The notes under the pieces are model-generated. The model was given only the letters and a program-made list of their open reading frames with translations. It was not told the DNA's origin and did no database searches. A DNA stretch of 64,000 bases from Oscillospiraceae bacterium. Lineage in GTDB: Bacteria; Bacillota; Clostridia; Saccharofermentanales; Saccharofermentanaceae. Position 1 is the stretch's first letter, and each line of letters begins with the position of its first letter. The translations under genes and the position numbers were made by a program. Of this stretch, positions 58,719-64,000 are shown piece by piece. Location: positions 62,001 to 126,000 of the forward strand of contig CACZGS010000007.1 in assembly GCA_902780785.1 (NCBI GenBank), written 5' to 3'.

Positions 58719-59342
58719 ATGACACCTAAAGAGATGGACAAGGAGCTTACATTGCTTCTGGCGGACAAGATGAATTCGTTGGGCTTTAAGAAGAAGCGAA
58801 CAGAAGTATTCAGCCGCAAAGCAAATGATTGTGAGCAGTATTTCTCCTTTTACTTTACGAGGGACAGGGGATTGCCCGGCACGAATTATTCTATGTTTCC
58901 GACGCTTTCGTTCAGGTATCCGAAGGTGGATGAACTGCATTGCCTGTTTATGGGGAAAGAATACGATAAGCGCGAAAAGGACTTCGGCACAGGTGCTAAA
59001 GGCCTGTATACGCTTGTTCCGGGGCGCGACTCAGGAAGATACAGTTATTGTTCGGACAACCCCATGAGTGGTCATGCTGAACTCATTTTTAAAGATTTCT
59101 CTGAATACGCTCTTCCGTTCTATGATAAATACGATTCCCTGGATAAACTGGAAGCATATTTCGATCAGAACAGAAGTCACAACCGTGACGGTTTCGATGT
59201 TGTCAGGCACAATGCCTACGGATGCTGCATTGCCGCTGTCTTATGTGCTAACGGCAAATTGGAGAAGTGCAGGCAGTTTCTTGAAGAAGGCTTAGTGACT
59301 GATGAGCAGAGGGATAGGATACTCGAATATATTGGAGGATAA
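58719..59342 (+). CDS. Hypothetical protein, DUF4304-like
   Basis: The protein has 207 residues. The start (ELTLLLADKMNSLGFKKKRT, EVFSRKANDCEQYFSFYFTR) resembles DUF4304-type proteins, which begin with a helix, then LGFKK and a strand with N/F residues. Later GRYSYCSDNPMSGHAELIFK and LPFYDKYDSLDKLEAYFDQN. DUF4304 members are often found among immunity genes. GGAGA precedes the ATG. The assignment is tentative. Confidence 0.55.
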   Translation: MTPKEMDKELTLLLADKMNSLGFKKKRTEVFSRKANDCEQYFSFYFTRDRGLPGTNYSMFPTLSFRYPKVDELHCLFMGKEYDKREKDFGTGAKGLYTLVPGRDSGRYSYCSDNPMSGHAELIFKDFSEYALPFYDKYDSLDKLEAYFDQNRSHNRDGFDVVRHNAYGCCIAAVLCANGKLEKCRQFLEEGLVTDEQRDRILEYIGG

Positions 59343-59347
59343 GGGAA

Positions 59348-59878
59348 ATGGATAGTTCGCCCGTTGGTTTATTTTTAAAAGAGGATAAGAGTGAATTCAA
59401 AGACGCAAGCGAATTGGATGATACCACAATAAAGTACATTCAAAATGAATTCTTTAAGAAGACTTTTGTTGTACCCATTATTGTTGTTGTTATCTCGATA
59501 GCAGTTTTTGTGCTTTGGGCATCCCATATTATTCCGAAGGTGTTTGGGCCTTCTGATTTCTATGATACAGTGGTTTTTATTTTGGTGCCGCTTAGTTGTG
59601 CTTTTGCGACAATGCTGGGCATTCGCTGCATTTTCTCTCTGATAATTGTTTCAAGGATCAGAAGGAAGAAATTCTTATGGTACTTAGGTTTTATCCGCGG
59701 CAAGAACTGGAGATATCCGGTCGCTTTTTCCAAAATGCATAAATACTATTCAGTAGATGACAAATATTTCGCATTGCTTTCCGTTAATCCGATATATAAA
59801 AAAGGAACGCTGGTCTATTTCTTGTATTTCCCCAAAGATTCCAGTATTGGAGGCGTTGTGGTCAGGTATGAGGAATAA
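59348..59878 (+). CDS. Two-helix membrane protein
   Basis: The protein has 176 residues. A soluble start is followed by two hydrophobic helices (about 40-60 and 72-100: FVVPIIVVVISIAVFVLWAS, VFILVPLSCAFATMLGIRCI) and a basic, aromatic-rich cytosolic tail (RRKKFLWYLGFIRGKNWRYP). I do not recognise it. It starts 5 bp after the previous stop. Confidence 0.6.
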   Translation: MDSSPVGLFLKEDKSEFKDASELDDTTIKYIQNEFFKKTFVVPIIVVVISIAVFVLWASHIIPKVFGPSDFYDTVVFILVPLSCAFATMLGIRCIFSLIIVSRIRRKKFLWYLGFIRGKNWRYPVAFSKMHKYYSVDDKYFALLSVNPIYKKGTLVYFLYFPKDSSIGGVVVRYEE

Positions 59879-59910
59879 TTGATATTTTTGATTAGCGAGA
59901 GGAACCACAT

Positions 59911-60024
59911 ATGCAGTTCATAACTGAAGAAATTGAACAGAACGGCATTGCAATGCTTTTGAAGCTTGTTGACGGCAAGCCTTGTGTCGTCATGCCGAAT
60001 GACGTGATAATGTGTATTGAGTAA
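59911..60024 (+). CDS. 37-residue small ORF
   Basis: An ATG follows GAGAGGAACC at a good distance and opens 37 codons: MQFITEEIEQNGIAMLLKLV, then a strand CVVMPNDVIMCIE. It fits the close-packed array (32 bp after one gene, 24 bp before the next). It could be a complete small protein or the start of a decayed one. Confidence 0.45.
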   Translation: MQFITEEIEQNGIAMLLKLVDGKPCVVMPNDVIMCIE

Positions 60025-60048
60025 TGGAAAAGGGCGGAATGATCACCC

Positions 60049-60315
60049 ATGGATAATTTCGATTTTTACGTAAAACAATATAAGAACAACAACTGGAATG
60101 CTTTCATGAAGAATGTGAAGCCTTCCGGTGTGAAGGTCAAAGGGGTTCCGCAGGACATTGTGGATGCTGTCGTGCATGTTTTGGGGCGTGGCGGCGTGGA
60201 GTGGCTGCAGAGGCCGCTCACGAGTCAATTTGACGGAAAGACCGCCAAGGAAGTCCTGCAGATGCGAGATGGCGAGAAAGCGCTTAAGGCATTGATCATG
60301 CGCCTGCCGAGTTGA
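60049..60315 (+). CDS. Small protein resembling the MbcA/ParS/Xre toxin-binding (DUF2384) domain
   Basis: This 88-residue protein ends in GVEWLQRPLTSQFDGKTAKE and VLQMRDGEKALKALIMRLPS, close to the W-L-x-x-P-x3-L-x-G-x-T/S-x-x-x-L-L pattern of the Xre/MbcA/ParS antitoxin C-terminal domain. The N-terminus NNNWNAFMKNVKPSGVKVKG lacks a clear helix-turn-helix. RES-type toxins normally pair with such antitoxins; none is found next to it. The family call is moderately sure. Confidence 0.55.
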   Translation: MDNFDFYVKQYKNNNWNAFMKNVKPSGVKVKGVPQDIVDAVVHVLGRGGVEWLQRPLTSQFDGKTAKEVLQMRDGEKALKALIMRLPS

Positions 60316-60350
60316 TAAGTGACCCGTACTCGGGAATGAGGGAATAAACC

Positions 60351-60698
60351 ATGAGGAAATATGCATATCTTAAAGAGCCTCTGAAATGCAATAAGAAGGA
60401 CTATGTCTATAAGATAATGCTTTTCGAAAACAAGGATGGAGTATATCTCTTCGAGTATTGCAGCCCGGATGCTGTTATGTGTTCATTTGACAGCTTCTAT
60501 GATTCTTTGGATGATGTATACGAAGAATGGAATGATGCGATAGATGAGAGGGGATGGATCGATATCAAAGATCCTTTGCCGGATTGCCAGCACGATGCGT
60601 TTATTCCTATTCGTGTCAAAGGACGCAATGAAGGCAAACCTTTGTGGGGACAATTTGAAACACTTGTAGATGGAAAATGGGTTGAATATAAAGTTTGA
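60351..60698 (+). CDS. Hypothetical small protein, immunity-like context
   Basis: This 115-residue acidic soluble protein has YVYKIMLFENKDGVYLFEYC, SFYDSLDDVYEEWNDAIDER and DAFIPIRVKGRNEGKPLWGQ. The pattern of a strand with YLFEY, then a D/E-rich helix, recurs in small clostridial proteins beside immunity genes. I cannot name the family. GAGGGAATAAACC precedes the ATG. Confidence 0.6.
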   Translation: MRKYAYLKEPLKCNKKDYVYKIMLFENKDGVYLFEYCSPDAVMCSFDSFYDSLDDVYEEWNDAIDERGWIDIKDPLPDCQHDAFIPIRVKGRNEGKPLWGQFETLVDGKWVEYKV

Positions 60699-60715
60699 AT
60701 TCGGAGGATTAACAC

Positions 60716-61294
60716 ATGAATGAGTCTTTGATCACAAATTTTGTTAAAGCATATGCTCCCGGCAAGGAGCTCGGAAAGCCTGACGAAACGTTGCTGGAGT
60801 TCGCAAAGCAGATGCTTCCGCCGGAGATCGTGTATCTTTGGACTGAGTACGGTTTTGGTGACTATGGCGATGGCCTTATAAAGGTGGTCGATCCGAGAGA
60901 TTACATGGACAGCCTGTATTCATGGCTCGGAAGTCAGGACTTCCACAAGATACCCATCATGGTGTCCGCGTTTGGCGATATCTTCTACTACAGGAAGCTC
61001 GAAAACGACGAGAACGACGTGTCTTTGCTGGATATCCATTACCGCAGGATCGATGTTTGCGCTTATTCGTATGAGGAATTCTTCGAGAAATACATTTCGG
61101 ATCCTGAGATAAAAGAGAAAGTCCTGAGGAAGAATCTGTTTGACCAGGCTGTCGAAAAGCTTGGAAGCCTCAAGTATAACGAAGCGTTCTTCTTTGTTCC
61201 TGCTCTTGTTCTGGGCGGCGGCGAAGACATCAAGTATGTAAGTAAGGGCGATGCCTACACTCATCAGCACCTGTTGCTGGAGTTGGGAAAGTAA
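60716..61294 (+). CDS. GAD-like/DUF1851 protein, Tdi1-type immunity protein
   Basis: The protein has 192 residues. The N-terminal GAD-like part has MLPPEIVYLWTEYGFGDYGD and GLIKVVDPRDYMDSLYSWLG, then IPIMVSAFGDIFYYRKLEND. The C-terminal DUF1851 part closes with LKYNEAFFFVPALVLGGGED and a final helix with HQHLLLELGK. This domain pair is that of Tdi1, the immunity protein of the type VI effector Tde1 DNase, also widespread in Gram-positives. CGGAGGAT precedes the ATG. Confidence 0.82.
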   Translation: MNESLITNFVKAYAPGKELGKPDETLLEFAKQMLPPEIVYLWTEYGFGDYGDGLIKVVDPRDYMDSLYSWLGSQDFHKIPIMVSAFGDIFYYRKLENDENDVSLLDIHYRRIDVCAYSYEEFFEKYISDPEIKEKVLRKNLFDQAVEKLGSLKYNEAFFFVPALVLGGGEDIKYVSKGDAYTHQHLLLELGK

Positions 61295-61334
61295 GTATAG
61301 AATTGAAGCAACTGTTTTAAAGGAGAAACGTCTT

Positions 61335-61889
61335 ATGTATTGCAGCTCATGCGGTTCGTTGATAAATGAAGGCCAGTCTTTCTGCGCTAATTGCGGTGCG
61401 CCCGCTCCCAAGCCGGCAGCACAGCCGGTGGCACAGCCTCAGCCCCAGCCTGTGGTTCAGGCCGCTCAGCAGCCCGCTGTTCAGGCACAGCAACCCGCAG
61501 CTCAGCCCCAGCCTGTCGTTCAGGTGCAGGCACAACCCGTTCCTACAGCTCAGCCGGTTGCCCAGGTTGCTCAGCCGAAGCCTTATGCCGCATCAGGTCA
61601 CCCCAAACAGTCTAACGGAACAGCGATCACGGCGTTTATATTAGGAATAGTCACTCTGAGTTTTGCGTGGGTCATATTTGCAAATGCCTTCAGCGTATTT
61701 ACCGGTCTTGCCGGAATAATCCTTGCGATCATCAGTCTGACAAAGAAGAACTGCAAACTGAAGCCGATGGCGATCATCGGACTCATCGCGTGCGCTATCG
61801 GAATGGTCTATTCGATCCTTATGTGGGCATCTTTCTGGTCACCGGAGGTCTACAACTTTATGGAGCCTATCTTCAAATTAGTATATTGA
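61335..61889 (+). CDS. Zinc-ribbon protein with Pro/Gln/Ala/Val linker and DUF4190-like helices
   Basis: The protein has 184 residues. The N-terminal zinc ribbon is YCSSCGSLINEGQSFCANCG (four cysteines). A ~70-residue low-complexity linker of PAQPV/QPQP-type repeats follows, then three hydrophobic helices in a DUF4190-like tail (AITAFILGIVTLSFAWVIF, LAGIILAIISLTKKNCKLK). The linker DNA is locally GC-rich and repetitive, a likely site of length variation. The ATG at 61335 has AAAGGAG upstream. Confidence 0.78.
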   Translation: MYCSSCGSLINEGQSFCANCGAPAPKPAAQPVAQPQPQPVVQAAQQPAVQAQQPAAQPQPVVQVQAQPVPTAQPVAQVAQPKPYAASGHPKQSNGTAITAFILGIVTLSFAWVIFANAFSVFTGLAGIILAIISLTKKNCKLKPMAIIGLIACAIGMVYSILMWASFWSPEVYNFMEPIFKLVY

Positions 61890-61910
61890 CCGGGAGTGTT
61901 GAGGGATAAT

Positions 61911-62156
61911 ATGAATTTGCAAGATCAATTAGCTTGTGTGTACGACAAAGACTCGTTTATTAAGTATCTTAATCTGCTTGCCAAAGATTCTGAGGAAAAT
62001 CCTCAGGAGTGGGAGAACACGACGGTTTCTCTGTATTTGCAGAGTATAGCCTGTTGGATAGAAGATTGGAGTGCCAGATACGGGAACGAGGAGTTCGAGA
62101 AACTGGATTATAACGAGATGGCAAAGATATTATATATGGGGAAAATATATGAGTGA
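61911..62156 (+). CDS. DUF7660-like small protein
   Basis: This 81-residue protein has DKDSFIKYLNLLAKDSEENP, then QEWENTTVSLYLQSIACWIE and DW, matching the F-x-x-F-L...D...W-E-N-x-x-L-x-x-Y-L-x-A/S-x-x-x-W pattern of DUF7660 proteins, again frequent among immunity genes. GAGGGAT precedes the ATG. It overlaps the next gene by 8 bp. Confidence 0.7.
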   Translation: MNLQDQLACVYDKDSFIKYLNLLAKDSEENPQEWENTTVSLYLQSIACWIEDWSARYGNEEFEKLDYNEMAKILYMGKIYE

Positions 62157-63063
62157 CAGGCAGGAGTTTTCATCCCAAAATAGCATTTCTAATAAGAACA
62201 AAAAAATAATAATTCTCTACATAGCTATAACCATCGCATTGACGTGGCTTCTGCAGTTTATGCCGATGATCTTGGGACTGGATATTGAGAACACATCAAT
62301 ATCATCGTTCGATTTTGCGTCACTGTTTTTCGGGATCGGAGGCGTAATACCGACTCTGGTTGGCATTATTTTCGTGTTCGTTTTTTATACGAAGGACGGG
62401 ATAAAGGATTTCCTCAAAAGATGCTTTGTTCCCAACAAAGCATGCGTGCTTGCGATCCTGATCTCGCTTGTGTTGATCTGTGCAGAAGTTTTTGTTACGC
62501 AGATGATCTCAAGAGGCCTTGGCGCAGAGAAGCTTGGCTTTGAGGGATTGAAGCTGATCGCACAGAACCCTTTGTACTTCTTCTATTTCCTGTTCTGGGG
62601 CATCATCTCCGGACCTTTTTCAGAAGAATTCGGATGGAGAGGTTTCCTGACGGACCGCTTGTACCGGAAAGAGAAGCTCCTTCAGGCATCACTTTTTATC
62701 GGCTTTATCTGGGGCATCTGGCATCTGCCGTTGTACTTTTATCCGGCACAGATCCAGCATGACTGGTTCATGATCAATCCGTTGTTGGGCCTGCTCTTTA
62801 TCGTAAGCTGCATGTCAGCTGCGCTTGTTTACATGACTATCTATGTGATCGCGAAAAGAAAGGTTTTCCCGATCTTCTTCCTGCACATGTTCAAAAACAT
62901 CATTCTGACCGGTGCGATGATCTATCCGTTCTCAGATACTTACAGCGTAGTTGTTGTTTTCGTTGAGATCGCAATGGACGTGCTGTTCTATGTCATATTC
63001 ACGAGAATGCCTTTCTACAAGAAGGCTTTGGAACAGACGGTGGAATCCGATTATCTGAAGTAG
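62149..63063 (+). CDS. CPBP intramembrane metalloprotease
   Basis: This 304-residue protein has about eight hydrophobic helices. Motif 1 is GPFSEEFGWRGFL (EExxxR), motif 2 FIWGIWHLPLYF with His, motif 3 FFLHMFKNIILTG with His. This puts it in the CPBP family, as is the protein at 25350, though of another subgroup. The ATG at 62149 has TGGGGA upstream and lies within the end of the previous gene, so the two are coupled. Family members include bacteriocin self-immunity proteins, in line with the surroundings. Confidence 0.87.
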   Translation: MSDRQEFSSQNSISNKNKKIIILYIAITIALTWLLQFMPMILGLDIENTSISSFDFASLFFGIGGVIPTLVGIIFVFVFYTKDGIKDFLKRCFVPNKACVLAILISLVLICAEVFVTQMISRGLGAEKLGFEGLKLIAQNPLYFFYFLFWGIISGPFSEEFGWRGFLTDRLYRKEKLLQASLFIGFIWGIWHLPLYFYPAQIQHDWFMINPLLGLLFIVSCMSAALVYMTIYVIAKRKVFPIFFLHMFKNIILTGAMIYPFSDTYSVVVVFVEIAMDVLFYVIFTRMPFYKKALEQTVESDYLK

Positions 63064-63136
63064 GTAAGACGCACTTTTTCTTCCCGTGGATAACTTTTTC
63101 GCATACAATATATGAAGTGAATAAGGAGATAAACAT

Positions 63137-63775
63137 ATGGGAGTTTTCAAAGGCGGTTTAAAGTCAATAAAGATAGAACTCAAGGCGTGCAACGTCAGCG
63201 TTACCGGCGTGAATTCGGCGGGCCTTGAAGGCATTCAGTACACAGGAAGCCAGAGCCGTACGCCACAGGTGTCGTTTAAGGACGGCGCTCTTGTAATTAC
63301 GGAGAAGCCTGCGGCAGGCGGCAGGAAGGGCCTCGCGGTCAGCAATATGAGCCTTGACATCAAGATAAGTAAAGATGCGGACCTCAGGTTCCTTGATATC
63401 AAGCTCAATTCAGGTGACATCAGCGTGAAGGACGTCTCGGCTGACTGGTTCTCGGGCATTGTCGGTGCGGGCAATATCACACTCACAAACAGCAATTTCC
63501 TGAAGGCAGACCTTGTTACAAAGGCCGGCAATGTTAATGTCAGTGACACGAACCTCAATAAGGTCAGGATCGACGCGAACGCCGGAAGTGCCAAGGTGGA
63601 TGCCGTTGAGCCGCGCGACGAATACGACATCGAGTGCAACGTGAAGAAGGGCAATGTTAAGATCGGCAATAAGAGCTCGTCCGGCAAGTACAAGTCCAAA
63701 GCAGGCGGCAAGAGTTCAAAGAACACCGACTCGATCGAGATAAATGTCAATGTCGGAAACATTGAGATACAGTAA
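63137..63775 (+). CDS. DUF4097-like beta-helix protein
   Basis: The protein has 212 residues. A series of short strands with alternating hydrophobic residues and turns at G/N/D (DLRFLDIKLNSGDISVKDVS, GAGNITLTNSNFLKADLVTK, AGNVNVSDTNLNKVRIDANA) forms the repetitive beta-helix of DUF4097/DUF4098 proteins. There is no signal peptide and a basic Lys/Ser-rich C-terminus. Function unknown; such proteins are commonly next to membrane stress regulators. ATAAGGAGATAAAC precedes the ATG. Confidence 0.75.
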   Translation: MGVFKGGLKSIKIELKACNVSVTGVNSAGLEGIQYTGSQSRTPQVSFKDGALVITEKPAAGGRKGLAVSNMSLDIKISKDADLRFLDIKLNSGDISVKDVSADWFSGIVGAGNITLTNSNFLKADLVTKAGNVNVSDTNLNKVRIDANAGSAKVDAVEPRDEYDIECNVKKGNVKIGNKSSSGKYKSKAGGKSSKNTDSIEINVNVGNIEIQ

Positions 63776-63827
63776 CCGGCCTTATGGCACAATCACATTA
63801 ACAGAGATCAAAGGGGGGTAGTGCATC

Positions 63828-64000
63828 ATGACTGCTTTTATTATCTATTTGATGAGGATCCGTTATCTTCTGTCTTTTATTACGGCGGCCATCGCTCTCG
63901 TCCTGGGCATCATCGTCACTGTAAACAAATTAAAGCAGACGAAGATACTCGGATTTAGCGTGATCTTTACCGCTGTTAGCGGGATCATATCGTCGCTCTA
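63828..64000 (+). CDS. Small membrane protein (N-terminal part)
   Basis: A GGGGGGT site 8 nt upstream supports this ATG. The visible 57 residues are mostly hydrophobic: MTAFIIYLMRIRYLLSFITA, then AIALVLGIIVTVNKLKQ and a second hydrophobic segment. The gene runs off the right edge. Family not recognisable. Confidence 0.55.
   Translation, partial: MTAFIIYLMRIRYLLSFITAAIALVLGIIVTVNKLKQTKILGFSVIFTAVSGIISSL

Noticed and set aside
1..64000. CRISPR array, prophage or insertion sequence
   Set aside because: No regularly spaced repeats with unique spacers, no integrase, transposase or phage structural gene was found; the repeats at 49048/51870 and 51930-57303 lack any encoded recombinase.
1..64000. 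tRNA and rRNA genes
   Set aside because: No GTTCRANNC T-loop with matching acceptor stems or conserved rRNA segments was noticed by eye; a dedicated scan could still find one.

Overview
The window reads as a chromosomal segment of a low-to-mid GC Gram-positive anaerobe, most likely a gut or rumen member of Clostridia. The evidence is purine-rich Shine-Dalgarno sites on almost every gene, many lipoproteins with Gram-positive style lipoboxes, a LytTR/DUF3021 pair, ECF sigma factors with membrane partners, several diguanylate cyclases, and radical SAM enzymes. I could not assign a genus. I saw no rRNA or tRNA gene, CRISPR array, transposase, integrase or phage structural gene.

Layout. 0-5.1 kb: the N-terminal part of a radical SAM peptide-maturase-like gene behind a small acidic lipoprotein, a metallo-beta-lactamase fold hydrolase, and two c-di-GMP genes (active-looking GGDEF; degenerate GGDEF plus EAL). 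5.2-10.9 kb: HAD phosphatase, a MalF/MalG-type sugar permease pair without binding protein or ATPase, and the AMMECR1-Memo-radical SAM (AmmeMemoRadiSam) pair. 11-17.5 kb: two tandem paralogous polytopic membrane proteins and two zinc-ribbon membrane proteins, one an in-frame duplication of itself. 17.5-26.9 kb: a hydrolase-LytTR-DUF3021 operon with a clear direct-repeat operator, a CASTOR/POLLUX-like channel, HD hydrolase, two convergent MATE exporters, a CPBP protease and an XRE membrane regulator.

27-39.8 kb: lipoproteins, a pyrophosphatase-like fusion, a third GGDEF protein behind a structured leader, then a tight co-directional run SseB - Hsp90 - TPR protein - beta-lactamase-like hydrolase - membrane protein - two GNATs - TPR. 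39.8-49 kb: an XRE regulator with its own operators followed by a tiny hydrophobic peptide gene, a PHB-depolymerase-like esterase, dihydrouridine synthase, an ECF sigma/anti-sigma-like pair, and an XRE-ABC exporter pair.

49-52 kb holds the most unusual system: an ECF sigma factor fused in one polypeptide to a transmembrane helix and an extracytoplasmic domain, followed by a lipoprotein whose ectodomain appears related. Both genes carry the same ECF-type promoter (CGAAGA-N16-CGTCTA plus a conserved downstream block), and the two-gene cassette lies between two nearly identical 60-bp direct repeats. 52-64 kb is an array of small proteins resembling immunity proteins of polymorphic toxin systems (DUF2185/Imm33-like, DUF1963/YwqG, GAD-like/Tdi1-like, DUF7660-like, MbcA/ParS-like, a broken SMI1/KNR4-like fragment) with no recognisable toxin, plus two copies of a palindromic intergenic repeat family.

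Promoters here are often extended -10 types (TGnTATAAT) with short leaders, and an unusual GGGGGA-type Shine-Dalgarno recurs in front of first genes. Several starts were moved downstream of the longest possible ORF because the ribosome binding site sits between alternative start codons.
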